A DNA stretch of 64,000 nt from Lysinibacillus sp. B2A1 (GCA_002973635.1 CP027224.1:1312501-1376500), one strand, 5' to 3'; shown: positions 38,883 through 50,596, counted from the stretch's first letter. Translations and numbers: made by a program. Notes: generated from the letters alone by a model not told the origin.

Positions 38883-38964
38883 CTTGGCGGCTCACAACAG
38901 TAAAGCTTAGTGTTTTCTAAATGAACAGGCGCGTAGAGGCGTTTTCTTAAGAGAGGTGGATTTC

Positions 38965-39735
38965 ATGACACAACCAAATCTAAACGATGAACAAAAGCTG
39001 TGGAACCGTTGGATATATGACCGTGATCCAGATGCTGGGGATTTGCTTATCAAAAAATATATTTCACTAGTATCTTATCATGTACAACGCATTGGTGCGA
39101 GCTTACCGAAAAATGTATCTCGAGACGATCTAACAAGCTTGGGCATGGTAGGTCTTTTTGATGCATTAAATAAATTTGACATTAAGAGAGATTTGAAATT
39201 TGATACTTACGCTTCTTTTAGAGTAAGAGGAGCAATTATAGATGGTTTACGGAAGGAAGATTGGTTGCCGCGTTCTGCTCGTGAAAAAGCTAAAAAATTG
39301 GATGCCCAAATTGAACAATTAGAACAAAAATATATGCGTCATGTAACACCTGAGGAGCTTGCTGAAAATTTGGAATTACCAGTGGAGGAAGTCTACCAAA
39401 CTGTACAGGAGCATTTCTTTTCAAATGTCCTTTCCATTAATGAACAACAAGATCAGGAAGAAACGGATGGCAAGTCATTTGTTATTAGGGATGATACAAC
39501 AAAAACACCTGAACAGATTATTATTAAATCAGAATTATTGGGTGATTTAGCGGAAAATATTCAAAAATTGAATGAAAAGGAACAATTGGTGCTTAGTTTA
39601 TTTTATACAGAGGAATTGACCTTAACAGAAATCGGTGAAATGCTTGAATTATCAACTTCACGTATATCACAAATTCACTCAAAGGCGCTATTAAAGCTAC
39701 GAAAATTATTATCTAATGAGATGATTAATGCCTAA
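38965..39735 (+). CDS. sigD: Flagellar/motility RNA polymerase sigma factor SigD (FliA)
   Basis: Sigma-28 family factor that directs late flagellin, stator, receptor and autolysin genes. From ATG 38965 (GAGAGGTGG 6-8 bases upstream) it is 256 residues. Region 2 has DDLTSLGMVGLFDALNKFD and KFDTYASFRVRGAIIDGLR; region 4 has LTEIGEMLELSTSRISQIH. The in-frame GTG at 38956 lies within the ribosome-binding site. In B. subtilis the gene sits at the end of the fla/che operon, as here. Confidence 0.97.
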   Translation: MTQPNLNDEQKLWNRWIYDRDPDAGDLLIKKYISLVSYHVQRIGASLPKNVSRDDLTSLGMVGLFDALNKFDIKRDLKFDTYASFRVRGAIIDGLRKEDWLPRSAREKAKKLDAQIEQLEQKYMRHVTPEELAENLELPVEEVYQTVQEHFFSNVLSINEQQDQEETDGKSFVIRDDTTKTPEQIIIKSELLGDLAENIQKLNEKEQLVLSLFYTEELTLTEIGEMLELSTSRISQIHSKALLKLRKLLSNEMINA

Positions 39736-39772
39736 TGATGATTAGATACATAACATTAAGGGAGGAATTCCA

Positions 39773-40078
39773 ATGAGTTTAAAGGGTGTCGAATTACAAA
39801 TTGCTATTCCAAAAACGTTTGAGGCAGGGAAAATGGCAGATCAGGCACAGCAGCAAACTTTGGCTCAACAAGCACATGCAAATGAAGCATTAAAAAAAGA
39901 AATAGATCGCAAGCAAAAAATTGTGAATACTTCAGAAGGTATGGATGAAATTAGTGAGGATGAAGAAGCAGGTGGCGAATACATTAAGGGGACTCGCAAA
40001 AAAAAGAAAAAGGGTGAACAGCAAGAAAAACAGGCACCACATCCGTTTAAAGGAAATTTTGTGGATTTTAGTGGATAG
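39773..40078 (+). CDS. Conserved hypothetical protein, charged, downstream of sigD
   Basis: 101 residues, not recognised. The N-terminal third (VELQIAIPKTFEAGKMADQA) is followed by a Gln/Ala helix, an acidic run and a Lys-rich run (KGTRKKKKKGEQQEK), ending HPFKGNFVDFSG. No membrane segment or signal peptide. AAGGGAGGAATTCC precedes the ATG, so it is well translated. It lies 37 bases after sigD and 9 before the swrB-like gene, so it belongs to the motility operon by position. The basic run could bind nucleic acid (speculative). Confidence 0.75.
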   Translation: MSLKGVELQIAIPKTFEAGKMADQAQQQTLAQQAHANEALKKEIDRKQKIVNTSEGMDEISEDEEAGGEYIKGTRKKKKKGEQQEKQAPHPFKGNFVDFSG

Positions 40079-40087
40079 GAGTTTACT

Positions 40088-40666
40088 ATGGCAACCATAC
40101 TAATTACGATTCTATTTTTTTTACAGTTGCTTTCATTTTACTTCCTTATTATTTTAAATACGAAATTAGCTAAATTTAAAGATTTAGAAAAAAAACAGGA
40201 ACGTTTAATGCGCGAAATGGATGATACAATTAGTGTCTATTTAGCAGACATGAAAGATGAGAATGATCGTTTAATACAAGAACTGCAGAGTGTTTCAAAA
40301 TCAGGAGTGAAAGAAAATGCTTTGCAGCAAACTGAACAAATTGTCTTTCAGAAGGAGCAGGAACCTCTTACTGGCACAATAAAGAAAGAACAAGAATCTG
40401 CTACTTTAGAGACGGACTCGCGAAAGTATATACCTAAAAATATTGTTGCGAGTGCTTATTCACGTCAGCAACAGACTGTTTCAAAAGCAGCACAATCTGC
40501 TAGTATTAATATGACGAATGAAGCAGAAAAGGAACAATCAAAGATTTTAACAACGGAGCAACAAGCCATTGAATTAGCGAAACAAGGAAAAACACCAGAG
40601 GAAATTGCGAAACAACTCCAAAAAGGCAAGACAGAAATCGAGCTTTTATTGAAATTTCATGGCTAA
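40088..40666 (+). CDS. swrB: SwrB-like swarming motility protein
   Basis: 192-residue single-pass membrane protein. An N-terminal helix (ILITILFFLQLLSFYFLIIL) anchors it, followed by a charged coiled coil, a Gln/Ser-rich linker and a short C-terminal helical module (QQAIELAKQGKTPEEIAKQL) resembling a helix-turn-helix. Same position (after sigD) and architecture as B. subtilis SwrB, which promotes activation of flagellar export. The assignment rests on position and layout, not on a diagnostic motif. Confidence 0.7.
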   Translation: MATILITILFFLQLLSFYFLIILNTKLAKFKDLEKKQERLMREMDDTISVYLADMKDENDRLIQELQSVSKSGVKENALQQTEQIVFQKEQEPLTGTIKKEQESATLETDSRKYIPKNIVASAYSRQQQTVSKAAQSASINMTNEAEKEQSKILTTEQQAIELAKQGKTPEEIAKQLQKGKTEIELLLKFHG

Positions 40667-40671
40667 AACAG

Positions 40672-40700
40672 TTGCGAATAGGGTAAAGCTATGATATAGT
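40672..40700 (+). promoter_or_regulatory. Promoter of rpsB-tsf
   Basis: TTGCGA (40672-40677), a 17-base spacer and TATAGT (40695-40700), overlapping the end of the motility operon. It begins the well-separated ribosomal-protein unit. Confidence 0.65.
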
Positions 40701-40714
40701 TGCAAATGGTGTTG

Positions 40715-40777
40715 TTACTACACACGCATTTTGATGTAGTAAGTGGTGCTCTAAGATTAGGGTAGCTTGTTGCAAGC
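40715..40777 (+). promoter_or_regulatory. Structured 5' leader of rpsB
   Basis: Just after the promoter, TTACTACA (40715-40722) pairs with TGTAGTAA (40735-40742). A second hairpin GCTTG/CAAGC with a 3-base loop lies at 40765-40777. No T tract follows. A leader bound by ribosomal protein S2 for autoregulation would fit, but this is inferred from position only. Confidence 0.4.
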
Positions 40778-40823
40778 GATAAATGCGGAGGATAAAAACC
40801 AAACATACTAGGAGGAAATTCAC

Positions 40824-41543
40824 ATGTCAGTAATTTCTATGAAACAATTACTTGAAGCTGGTGTACATTTCGGTCACCAAACTCGTCGTTGGAACCCAAA
40901 AATGAAGAAATATATCTTCGTTGAACGTAACGGGATCTACATCATCGACTTACAAAAAACTGTTAAAAAATTAGAGGAAGCTTATGACTTCATGCGTCAA
41001 GTTGGTCAAGACGGTGGTAAAGTTCTTTTCGTTGGTACGAAAAAACAAGCACAAGAAGCGATCAAAGATGAAGCTGAACGTTCAGGCAACTACTACATCA
41101 ACCAACGTTGGTTAGGTGGTACTCTTACAAACTTCGGTACAATTCAAAAACGTGTTGCACGTATGAAAGAAATCGAAAAAATGGAAGAAGTAGGAACTTT
41201 CGAAGTTCTACCTAAAAAAGAAGTAATCCAACTTAAAAAAGAACACGAACGTCTAATCAAATTCTTAGGCGGTATCCGTGATATGCACGATCTTCCAGAC
41301 GTAATGTTCGTGGTTGACCCACGTAAAGAACGTATTGCGGTTGCTGAAGCTCGTAAATTAAACATCCCTCTAGTAGGTATTGTTGATACAAACTGTGATC
41401 CAGATGAAATCGACTACGTAATCCCTGCTAACGATGATGCTATTCGTGCTGTTAAACTTTTAACTGCTAAAATGGCTGACGCTTTAATCGAGTCAAAACA
41501 AGGTGAAGAAGAAGCTCCAGCTGTAGAAGCTGCTGCTGAGTAA
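40824..41543 (+). CDS. rpsB: 30S ribosomal protein S2
   Basis: Late-assembling small-subunit protein at the mRNA exit side. The 239 residues start [20 protein letters not shown]; the family blocks [11 protein letters not shown] and [15 protein letters not shown] are present, and the tail is acidic and Ala-rich. AGGAGGAAA lies 7 bases before the ATG. Codon use is strongly biased (CGT, GTT, AAC), as expected for high expression. Confidence 0.99.
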   Translation: MSVISMKQLLEAGVHFGHQTRRWNPKMKKYIFVERNGIYIIDLQKTVKKLEEAYDFMRQVGQDGGKVLFVGTKKQAQEAIKDEAERSGNYYINQRWLGGTLTNFGTIQKRVARMKEIEKMEEVGTFEVLPKKEVIQLKKEHERLIKFLGGIRDMHDLPDVMFVVDPRKERIAVAEARKLNIPLVGIVDTNCDPDEIDYVIPANDDAIRAVKLLTAKMADALIESKQGEEEAPAVEAAAE

Positions 41544-41559
41544 TTCACGTTTACAAAAA

Positions 41560-41595
41560 GGTGATAAGTGGCTCAGAACCCTTATCACCTTTTTT
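41560..41595 (+). terminator. Intrinsic terminator/attenuator between rpsB and tsf
   Basis: GGTGATAAG pairs with CTTATCACC across a 12-base loop and is followed by six T residues. It likely lowers the tsf transcript level relative to rpsB. Confidence 0.92.
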
Positions 41596-41644
41596 AGAAC
41601 CTATCACTAAAATTTGTCCAACCAATTTGAGGAGGAAACACTAA

Positions 41645-42532
41645 ATGGCAAACATTACTGCACAATTAGTAAAAGAATTACGCGAAAAAACTGGCGCTGG
41701 TATGATGGATTGTAAAAAAGCGTTAGTACAAACAGAAGGCGATTTAGAAGCTGCAATCGACTTCTTACGCGAAAAAGGTCTATCTTCAGCTGCTAAAAAA
41801 GCTGACCGTATCGCTGCAGAAGGTACAACTTACATTTTAGAAAATGGTAACGAAGCAATTATTCTTGAAGTAAATGCTGAAACTGACTTCGTTGCTAAAA
41901 ATGATAAATTCCAACTTTTAGTTACATCTTTAGCAGAGCAATTACTTGCTGCTAAACCTGCATCTGTTGAGGATGCATTAGAGCTTTCAAATGCTGAAGG
42001 TGTTAAAATTGTTGACCAAATTTCAACAGCAGTTGCAACAATTGGTGAAAAAATCAACCTACGTCGTTTCGAAGTGAAAACAAAATCAGATGCAGATGCA
42101 TTTGGTTCTTACTTACACATGGGTGGTCGTATCGGTGTATTAGTAACTTTAGAAGGTTCTACTGATGCAGCAGCTGCTAAAGATGTTGCTATGCATATCG
42201 CAGCAATCAACCCAACTTATGTTTCTCGCGATGAAGTTTCTGCTGAAGAAGTTGAACGTGAGCGTAAAGTATTAACTGAACAAGCACTTAACGAAGGTAA
42301 ACCAGAAAACATCGTTGCTAAAATGGTGGAAGGTCGCCTTGGTAAATATTTCGAGGATGTTTGTTTACTTGACCAAACATTCGTTAAAAACTCTGACCAA
42401 AAAGTGCGTGACTTCGTTGCATCAACTGGTGGTTCAGTAAATGGTTTCGTACGCTATGCTGTAGGTGAAGGTATCGAAAAACGTGAAGATAACTTTGCTG
42501 AAGAAGTAATGAGCCAAGTTAAAGGTAACTAA
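41645..42532 (+). CDS. tsf: Translation elongation factor Ts
   Basis: Guanine nucleotide exchange factor for EF-Tu. The 295 residues begin with the UBA-like domain and the signature [16 protein letters not shown], then the core [20 protein letters not shown] is positioned 6-7 bases before the ATG. Codon use is highly biased like that of rpsB. Confidence 0.99.
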   Translation: MANITAQLVKELREKTGAGMMDCKKALVQTEGDLEAAIDFLREKGLSSAAKKADRIAAEGTTYILENGNEAIILEVNAETDFVAKNDKFQLLVTSLAEQLLAAKPASVEDALELSNAEGVKIVDQISTAVATIGEKINLRRFEVKTKSDADAFGSYLHMGGRIGVLVTLEGSTDAAAAKDVAMHIAAINPTYVSRDEVSAEEVERERKVLTEQALNEGKPENIVAKMVEGRLGKYFEDVCLLDQTFVKNSDQKVRDFVASTGGSVNGFVRYAVGEGIEKREDNFAEEVMSQVKGN

Positions 42533-42586
42533 TTTAGTCACATTTGATCCTAATCAAATAATATCTAGATTTTCTAGAAAAAAATG

Positions 42587-42617
42587 GGGAACACAATTTA
42601 ACGTGTTCCCTATTTTT
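42587..42617 (+). terminator. Intrinsic terminator after tsf
   Basis: GGGAACAC (42587-42594) pairs with GTGTTCCC (42603-42610) and is followed by a T-rich tract. Confidence 0.9.
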
Positions 42618-42691
42618 CCGAAGAGAGCGAAAAGAAGGATATAATTTTCTATTCTGCCTTATTCACAACTAGTAATTATTGTAATATATAC

Positions 42692-42697
42692 TATAAT
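42692..42697 (+). promoter_or_regulatory. Possible -10 box of a pyrH promoter
   Basis: A consensus TATAAT lies about 50 bases before the pyrH start and after the tsf terminator, but no good -35 hexamer is found at 16-18 bases. Confidence 0.4.
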
Positions 42698-42745
42698 GGA
42701 AAAGGGAATAGAGATGTTTTAAATAAAGTCTGACGGAGGTTTACA

Positions 42746-43471
42746 ATGAGTGTGCCACAATATAAACGAGTAGTTATAAAATTAAGTGGTGAAGCGTTAG
42801 CGGGAGAAGCTGGCTTCGGTTTATCACCAAAAATAATCAAGGCTGTTGCTGAGGAAGTAAAAGAAGTAGTAGATCTTGATGTAGAAGTTGCTGTTGTTGT
42901 AGGTGGCGGTAATATATGGCGTGGAAAAATCGGTAGTGAAATGGGGATGGATCGTGCTGCAGCCGATTATATGGGTATGCTTGCAACGGTTATGAACTCT
43001 TTAGCATTACAAGATGCACTTGAAAAATTAGGCATTGAAACACGTGTCCAATCTTCTATTGTGATGACACAAGTAGCAGAACCATATATTCGTCGTAAAG
43101 CAGTTCGTCATCTAGAGAAAAAACGTGTGGTTATTTTTGCAGCAGGGACAGGTAATCCGTTCTTCTCTACTGATACAACTGCTGCATTACGTGCAGCGGA
43201 AATCGATGCAGATGCGATTTTAATGGCTAAAAATAATGTAGATGGTGTTTATTCTGCAGATCCTAAAATAGATACAAATGCCATTAAATACGATACACTC
43301 ACATACTTAGACGTTATTCAACAAGGTTTACAAGTAATGGATTCAACAGCTTCTACTTTATGTATGGATAACGATATTCCGTTAATTGTCTTCTCAATTA
43401 CAGAACAAGGTAATATTAAACGTGCCGTACTAGGCGAGAAAATTGGAACAGTTGTTAGGAGGAATGCATAA
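42746..43471 (+). CDS. pyrH: Uridylate kinase (UMP kinase)
   Basis: Converts UMP to UDP with ATP; bacterial amino-acid-kinase fold, hexameric and allosterically controlled by GTP and UTP. The 241 residues show [34 protein letters not shown] and [27 protein letters not shown] precedes the ATG. It overlaps frr by one base (TAATG). Confidence 0.98.
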   Translation: MSVPQYKRVVIKLSGEALAGEAGFGLSPKIIKAVAEEVKEVVDLDVEVAVVVGGGNIWRGKIGSEMGMDRAAADYMGMLATVMNSLALQDALEKLGIETRVQSSIVMTQVAEPYIRRKAVRHLEKKRVVIFAAGTGNPFFSTDTTAALRAAEIDADAILMAKNNVDGVYSADPKIDTNAIKYDTLTYLDVIQQGLQVMDSTASTLCMDNDIPLIVFSITEQGNIKRAVLGEKIGTVVRRNA

Positions 43472-44028
43472 TGGCTAAACAAGTATTGGAACAAGCTAAA
43501 GAAAAAATGAACAAAACAATCGCTGCCTTCAGTCGTGAATTATCATCAATCCGTGCAGGGCGTGCTAACGCATCACTATTAGATCGCATTACGGTTGATT
43601 ACTATGGTGCACCAACACCGATTAATCAGCTTGCAGGTGTTGCGGTACCAGAAGCGCGTTTATTAGTTATTACGCCTTACGATAAGACAATCTTAGGTGA
43701 AATCGAAAAAGCGATTATGAAATCAGATATTGGTATTACACCAACAAATGACGGCTCTGTCATTCGTTTAATGATTCCTGCTTTAACAGAAGAGCGTCGT
43801 AAAGATCTTGTGAAGCAAGTGAAAAAAGAAGCAGAGGATGCAAAAATCGCTGTACGTAACGTTCGTCGTGATGCGAATGACGATCTGAAAAAACTTGAAA
43901 AAGCTGGCGAAATCACAGAGGATGATCTACGTGGCTACGGTGAAGATATTCAAAAATTAACAGATGAATTCATTGTAAAAGTAGATCAAGTAACGAAAGA
44001 AAAAGAAAAAGAAATTCTAGAGGTGTAA
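43471..44028 (+). CDS. frr: Ribosome recycling factor
   Basis: With EF-G, splits post-termination ribosomes. The 185 residues are two-domain, with the signature [17 protein letters not shown] near the N-terminus and a long charged C-terminal helix. AGGAGGAATGCATA at the pyrH end supplies the ribosome-binding site. Confidence 0.98.
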   Translation: MAKQVLEQAKEKMNKTIAAFSRELSSIRAGRANASLLDRITVDYYGAPTPINQLAGVAVPEARLLVITPYDKTILGEIEKAIMKSDIGITPTNDGSVIRLMIPALTEERRKDLVKQVKKEAEDAKIAVRNVRRDANDDLKKLEKAGEITEDDLRGYGEDIQKLTDEFIVKVDQVTKEKEKEILEV

Positions 44029-44073
44029 GCAGACGCTTTACATATCTAAGATGGAACTTTTTAAGGAGATGAA

Positions 44074-44102
44074 GGCGTCCTATATATATCAGGACGTCTT
44101 TT
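44074..44102 (+). terminator. Intrinsic terminator after frr
   Basis: GGCGTCCT (44074-44081) pairs with AGGACGTC (44091-44098) with one G-T pair, then a T-rich tail. Confidence 0.85.
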
Positions 44103-44415
44103 CTCTTTACAATTAGATCTTAATGTATCAGATTTAGTCAAATCTCATACATTCAAGCTTTTAATTGTCTTAGAGAAATACCTTTCAACTATTTTTGCTT
44201 TCTTTTTTGGATTAAGAAGAACTGTTCTTTACGTGAAACGGAAACACAGATGAGGATTGCATGAGATTAAGGGAAAAGCCCTTTAAAAGCCTTACTTGTA
44301 AATAGTTCTAAATAAAGCTGGTTCATACATAGTCAATTTAGAGAAAGACAAAACGTGCTTTTGTTTGTTATGATAGGTTAGTATACGTCCGATTAGTTGT
44401 AGTGGGGGAGTTAGC
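44103..44415 (+). other. Intergenic region before uppS
   Basis: About 310 AT-rich bases without a supportable gene. TATGAT at 44369-44374 could be a -10 box for uppS but lacks a clear -35. Nothing else stands out. Confidence 0.5.
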
Positions 44416-45210
44416 ATGTTTAAAAAGCTATTAGGTAAACAAATAAATATGAATACACTATCATTGGGGGAACGTGTTGCCCTTGCTAAAAGCGAGCCAA
44501 TTCCTGCCCATGTTGCGATTATTATGGACGGAAATGGACGTTGGGCAAAAAAACGCGCGATGCCTCGTGTTGCCGGGCACCATGAAGGTATGAAGACGGT
44601 ACGAAAAGTCACTAGGTTTGCGTCAGATCTTGGAATAAAGGTTTTAACGGTGTATGCGTTCTCAACAGAAAACTGGAAGCGGCCAAAAACAGAAGTAGAT
44701 TTTCTTATGCGTTTACCTGTTGAATTTTTAGGCTCCTTTTTACCAGAGATGATGGAACGTAATGTACGTGTGGAAATGATTGGAGATCCTGCTTTATTGC
44801 CCGCACATACACAAAAGGCATTGTTTGAAGCGATGGAGGAGACGAAGCATAACACAGGGTTAATCTTAAATTTTGCTTTGAATTATGGAAGTCGTTCTGA
44901 AATGGTAAATGCAATGAAAACGATGCTTCAAAAAGTGCAAGATGGTCAATTAACGTTACAAGATATAACAGAAGAATGTTTAACATCTCATTTAATGACA
45001 GCTCATTTACCAGAGCCAGATTTATTAATTCGTACCAGCGGTGAAGTACGATTAAGTAACTTTATGCTATGGCAGCTCGCCTACACAGAATTTTGGTTTA
45101 CAGATACATTATGGCCAGATTTTGGCGAGGAAACCTTATTGGAAGCGGTGGAAAACTATCAAAAACGTAATCGCCGTTACGGTGGGTTGAAGGGAGAAGA
45201 AACAACTTGA
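44416..45210 (+). CDS. uppS: Undecaprenyl diphosphate synthase
   Basis: cis-Prenyltransferase that makes the C55 carrier lipid for peptidoglycan and teichoic acids. The 264 residues contain the catalytic Asp in VAIIMDGNGRWAKKR and the blocks LTVYAFSTENWKRP and DLLIRTSGEVRLSNFMLWQ. GTGGGGGAG precedes the ATG. It overlaps the cdsA start by 4 bases. Confidence 0.98.
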   Translation: MFKKLLGKQINMNTLSLGERVALAKSEPIPAHVAIIMDGNGRWAKKRAMPRVAGHHEGMKTVRKVTRFASDLGIKVLTVYAFSTENWKRPKTEVDFLMRLPVEFLGSFLPEMMERNVRVEMIGDPALLPAHTQKALFEAMEETKHNTGLILNFALNYGSRSEMVNAMKTMLQKVQDGQLTLQDITEECLTSHLMTAHLPEPDLLIRTSGEVRLSNFMLWQLAYTEFWFTDTLWPDFGEETLLEAVENYQKRNRRYGGLKGEETT

Positions 45211-46007
45211 AACAAAGAATCATCACAGCAATAATTGCAGCTGCGCTTTTTATTCCATTTGTTATTTATGGAAATGTACCATTTACACTACTTGTGCTTG
45301 CAATGGCTGTTGTCGGCTTTTATGAAATACTAAAAATGAAAGGTATATCACTTTTTTCAGTGCCCGGTATTTTAGGGCTACTGATTTTACTATTACTTGT
45401 TATACCTAAGGATTGGTCGGGTAAGGTAGTAGAAGCAATTGGCTATTCCTCTAATTTGATGGTTGTGTATGGCATCGTTATGCTTTTACTGATATATGTA
45501 GTTCTTGTGAAAAATAAAATCACATTTGATGAAGTTGGTTTTATTTTATTAGGTGCGTTTTATGTAGGCTTGGGCTTCCATTATTTAGTTGAAACAAGAA
45601 ATGAAGGACTTGTATATGTTGTCTACTGTTTACTAGTTGTTTGGACGACAGACTCAGGAGCATATTTTGTTGGAAGAAAGCTAGGTAAAAATAAGCTATG
45701 GCCAGAAATTTCACCAAAGAAAACGATAGAAGGTTTTGTAGGCGGTATTGTAATTGCAGTAATCTTTGCAATAGGGATGCAGGCAATGTACCCATTTGCA
45801 AATGGCTACATCTCACTTATTTTCATCACAATTTTTGCATCTATCATTGGGCAGATGGGTGATTTAGTGGAATCCGCCATAAAACGTCATTTCAATGTAA
45901 AGGATTCAGGAACTATACTACCTGGACACGGCGGAATTTTAGATCGCTTTGATAGTCTATTATTTGTTGTGCCGCTATTACACTTTTTGCATTTTTTAGG
46001 GAATTAA
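45207..46007 (+). CDS. cdsA: Phosphatidate cytidylyltransferase (CDP-diglyceride synthase)
   Basis: Membrane enzyme that makes CDP-diacylglycerol, the precursor of membrane phospholipids. The 266 residues are mostly hydrophobic, with about seven or eight membrane helices, and the C-terminal CDP-AP signature GQMGDLVESAIKRHFNVKDS, then GHGGILDRFDS. Start is TTG 45207, overlapping the uppS stop, with AGGGAGAAG upstream. Confidence 0.95.
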   Translation: MKQRIITAIIAAALFIPFVIYGNVPFTLLVLAMAVVGFYEILKMKGISLFSVPGILGLLILLLLVIPKDWSGKVVEAIGYSSNLMVVYGIVMLLLIYVVLVKNKITFDEVGFILLGAFYVGLGFHYLVETRNEGLVYVVYCLLVVWTTDSGAYFVGRKLGKNKLWPEISPKKTIEGFVGGIVIAVIFAIGMQAMYPFANGYISLIFITIFASIIGQMGDLVESAIKRHFNVKDSGTILPGHGGILDRFDSLLFVVPLLHFLHFLGN

Positions 46008-46071
46008 AGCCATCTAGATTAATGATAACGTAGTATTTCATTTGTTAGAGAGAAGAAGGGGACAATTTGTC

Positions 46072-47217
46072 GTGAAAAAAATTAGTTTACTTGGTGCAAC
46101 TGGGTCCATTGGCTGGCAAACCTATGATATTTTAAAGGAACAACGTGATGCCTTTCAGCTAGTCGCATTTTCTTCAGGGAAGAATATCGAAAAAACGCGT
46201 GAAATGATTGAAGCTTTGAAGCCAGAGCTGGTATCTGTTCAGCGAGAAGAGGATGCATTGACACTGGCTAAAGAGTATCCTCAAATCCAATTTTCATTTG
46301 GAGAAAAAGGGCTTGTTGAGGTGGCTACACATCCTGATTCTACAGTTCTCGTTAATGCTGTTCTTGGTAGTGTTGGTCTTGAGTCAACATTAGCCGCAAT
46401 TCGAATGGGGAAAACAGTTGCTATTGCAAATAAGGAAACACTTGTAACGGCTGGGCATTTAGTGATGGCAGAGGCCAAGAAATACAATGTAACAATTTTA
46501 CCAGTTGATAGTGAGCATTCTGCAATCTTTCAGTCAATGAATGGTGAAAATCCAAAAAATATCGAACGTTTAATTATTACAGCTTCTGGTGGTAGCTTCC
46601 GTGACAAATCACGTGATGATTTAAAGCATGTAACCGTTGCGGATGCACTCAATCACCCAAACTGGTCAATGGGTGCGAAGATTACCATAGATTCGGCTAC
46701 AATGATGAATAAAGGACTAGAAGTCATAGAAGCACATGTCCTATTTGATATGCCTTATGATAAAATTGATGTACTTTTACATAGAGAAAGTATTATTCAC
46801 TCTCTAGTTGAGTATCATGATACTAGTGTCATTGCGCAGCTAGGTACTCCAGATATGCGTGTACCTATCCAGTATGCCTTAAGCTACCCAGATCGAATGC
46901 CGTTGCATAACGGACAACGGCTCAATTTAGCACAGATTGGTCAACTTCATTTTCAAGAAATGGATTTCAAACGTTATCCAGCATTGCGTCTTGCCTATGA
47001 GGCTGGGCGAACAGGCGGTACGATTTTGACAGCCATGAATGCAGCAAATGAAGCAGCAGTTGCAGCCTTTTTACAAGGGAAAATAACATTCCTAGAAATC
47101 GATGAAACAATCGAACGTGTAATGCAGGCACATAACAACATATTAGTGCCAGATTTGCAGACAATTTTACAGGTAGACGGTGAAACAAGAAAAACAGTGT
47201 TAGACATGGTAAAATAA
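46072..47217 (+). CDS. dxr: 1-deoxy-D-xylulose 5-phosphate reductoisomerase
   Basis: Second enzyme of the MEP pathway to isoprenoids, NADPH-dependent. The start GTG 46072 gives [16 protein letters not shown], the normal N-terminus with the NADPH-binding GATGSIG, and 381 residues; the in-frame start at 46042 adds an unconserved stretch. [16 protein letters not shown] and [10 protein letters not shown] are catalytic-domain motifs. The product feeds the UppS substrate supply. Confidence 0.97.
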   Translation: MKKISLLGATGSIGWQTYDILKEQRDAFQLVAFSSGKNIEKTREMIEALKPELVSVQREEDALTLAKEYPQIQFSFGEKGLVEVATHPDSTVLVNAVLGSVGLESTLAAIRMGKTVAIANKETLVTAGHLVMAEAKKYNVTILPVDSEHSAIFQSMNGENPKNIERLIITASGGSFRDKSRDDLKHVTVADALNHPNWSMGAKITIDSATMMNKGLEVIEAHVLFDMPYDKIDVLLHRESIIHSLVEYHDTSVIAQLGTPDMRVPIQYALSYPDRMPLHNGQRLNLAQIGQLHFQEMDFKRYPALRLAYEAGRTGGTILTAMNAANEAAVAAFLQGKITFLEIDETIERVMQAHNNILVPDLQTILQVDGETRKTVLDMVK

Positions 47218-47263
47218 CAAAAGTAAGATTACGTTAACTATTCACTTTTAAAGGTGGGGTATT

Positions 47264-48520
47264 ATGCAAACAGCCATTGCATTTATATTAATTTTTGGTC
47301 TGCTCGTATTCTTCCATGAACTTGGTCACTTCCTTTTTGCGAAACGCGCAGGAATTATGGTTCGTGAATTTGCTATCGGTATGGGTCCAAAAATTTATGG
47401 AAAAACACATGGTGAAACAATTTATACGGTACGACTTTTGCCAATTGGTGGTTACGTTCGTATGGCTGGTGATGACATGGATGGTACTGAATTGCTACCT
47501 GGATACCGTGTAGGGCTTATTGTTGATGAAGATAATCGTGTCAAAAAAATTATTTTCAATCAAAATAATAAGCAGTTACCAGACTTATTATTTTTAGAAG
47601 TTGAACGAGCTGATTTAGAAAAAGATTTATATATTGAAGGCTATGATGAAGAAGAGAATTTAGTGCGTTATAGTGTAACAAGGGATTGTATTTTGGTCGA
47701 AAATGGAAAAGAAACATTGATCGCACCATATGACCGTCAATTTAACGCTAAAACAGTGGGACAACGTGCGATGACAATCTTTGCGGGACCATTGTTTAAC
47801 TTTATATTAGCATTTTTCATTTATTTAATGATTGGTTTGTTAAATGGTGTACCAACAAATGAGCCAATTATTACAGATGTAGTAAAAGATCATCCGGCTG
47901 CACAGGCAGGTATGCTTGCAGGTGACAGGGTGAAATCAATAGATGGACATGCTGTTGAGACGTGGCAGGATTTAGTTTCCATTGTACAAAGTCGACCTGG
48001 TAAGACGATTAATGTTACAGTTGAGCGAGAGGGAACAACGAAAAATCTCACAATGACAGTGAAAGAGAAGAAAGAGAATGGGGAGACATATGGTCAAATT
48101 GGAGTGACAAGTCCTAAAGTCTATAACCCGTTAAAAGCTGTCGTCTATGGTGCTCAAGAAACATATCATATGACAATGCGTATATTTGAATTACTGGGAA
48201 TGCTTATTACTGGTCAATTTACAATTGATGCATTATCAGGTCCTGTTGGAATTTACAAAACGACAGAGACTGTTGCCACATGGGGAATTTTTGCTTTAAT
48301 GAATTTTGCAGCCATGTTAAGTATTAATCTAGGCATCATGAATTTATTACCACTTCCTGCTCTTGATGGTGGCCGCCTATTATTCTTCGGCTTCGAGGCT
48401 TTAAGAGGTAAGCCAATTGATCGTCAAAAAGAAGGTATGGTCCATTTTGTTGGTATTGTACTATTAATGATTTTAATGGTAGTTGTCACATGGAATGATA
48501 TACAGCGATTCTTCTTTTAG
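47264..48520 (+). CDS. rseP: Site-2 intramembrane zinc metalloprotease RseP (RasP)
   Basis: Cleaves anti-sigma factors and signal-peptide remnants within the membrane. The 418 residues have zinc-binding HELGH in the first membrane helix (FFHELGHFLFAKRAG), one PDZ domain (VKDHPAAQAGMLAGDRVKSI), and the second metal site in LLPLPALDGGRLLFF. Four membrane helices are visible. AAAGGTGGGG precedes the ATG. Confidence 0.97.
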   Translation: MQTAIAFILIFGLLVFFHELGHFLFAKRAGIMVREFAIGMGPKIYGKTHGETIYTVRLLPIGGYVRMAGDDMDGTELLPGYRVGLIVDEDNRVKKIIFNQNNKQLPDLLFLEVERADLEKDLYIEGYDEEENLVRYSVTRDCILVENGKETLIAPYDRQFNAKTVGQRAMTIFAGPLFNFILAFFIYLMIGLLNGVPTNEPIITDVVKDHPAAQAGMLAGDRVKSIDGHAVETWQDLVSIVQSRPGKTINVTVEREGTTKNLTMTVKEKKENGETYGQIGVTSPKVYNPLKAVVYGAQETYHMTMRIFELLGMLITGQFTIDALSGPVGIYKTTETVATWGIFALMNFAAMLSINLGIMNLLPLPALDGGRLLFFGFEALRGKPIDRQKEGMVHFVGIVLLMILMVVVTWNDIQRFFF

Positions 48521-48600
48521 AAGAAAGAATAACATTACATCATAGTTAGAGGAAGCCTATGCGTGATTATTACGTCAAGGCTAACATGGATGGAAAACAT

Positions 48601-48650
48601 AGCTTTGAGCGCAATTTATTTGAAACATTGCGTTCAAAGCTAAATTTGTT
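48601..48650 (+). terminator. Hairpin after rseP, probable terminator
   Basis: AGCTTTGAGCGCAAT (48601-48615) pairs with ATTGCGTTCAAAGCT (48627-48641), 15 pairs with one G-T, followed by a mixed A/T-rich tail AAATTTGTTT. Confidence 0.7.
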
Positions 48651-48674
48651 TATGCTAATTAGAGTATAAACTTA

Positions 48675-48869
48675 TTTATCTTCATTCAGCAGAAGACTTC
48701 CACCATTACAGGTGGTGAGATGAATGCAGTTTTGGTTCCTTTTCAGTAGGTGTCCAAACACATGCTGAATGAAGATAAAACCTCCGGCGGATGTCACGGA
48801 TTTTCAAAGGAATGAATTATGCATGCACAATTCAAAATCCAGACGCAATTACGCCAAAGCGAAATTGAT
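48675..48869 (+). repeat. Dispersed intergenic repeat, copy 2 (long form, before proS)
   Basis: Perfect 17-base inverted arms TTTATCTTCATTCAGCA (48675-48691) and its complement (48763-48779) enclose a small CCACC/GGTGG hairpin. About 45 bases later a 44-base block (48826-48869) repeats that at 38839-38882. The arm alone recurs at 57806-57822. No open reading frame is inside. It behaves like a non-autonomous element, but family unknown. Confidence 0.75.
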
Positions 48870-48889
48870 GAAAAAAGGTGGAACACTGA

Positions 48890-50596
<1,707 letters not shown>

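Larger units (their letters stand above)
38529..38964 (+). other. Intergenic region before sigD
   Basis: About 435 bases. It contains a weak GAG/CTC hairpin with a T7 tract near 38545-38566 that may attenuate the upstream operon. An inverted repeat ACTCTCA/TGAGAGAGT spans 38709-38742. A possible 10-codon open frame with a good ribosome-binding site lies at 38753-38785. A probable promoter and a dispersed repeat copy are listed separately. No larger gene is seen. Confidence 0.6.
48521..48889 (+). other. Intergenic region between rseP and proS
   Basis: About 370 bases holding a long terminator-like hairpin at 48601-48641 and a copy of the dispersed repeat at 48675-48869, whose end lies about 5 bases from the proS ribosome-binding site. 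No T-box signature (AGGGTGGnACCGCG) is present, so tRNA-sensing control of proS is not supported. Confidence 0.6.

Noticed and set aside
41541..41644. Separate promoter for tsf
   Set aside because: No -10/-35 pair was found between the rpsB terminator and tsf; partial read-through is the simpler model.
48541..48889. T-box riboswitch controlling proS
   Set aside because: The leader has hairpins, but the invariant T-box AGGGTGGnACCGCG is absent and most of the region is a dispersed repeat.
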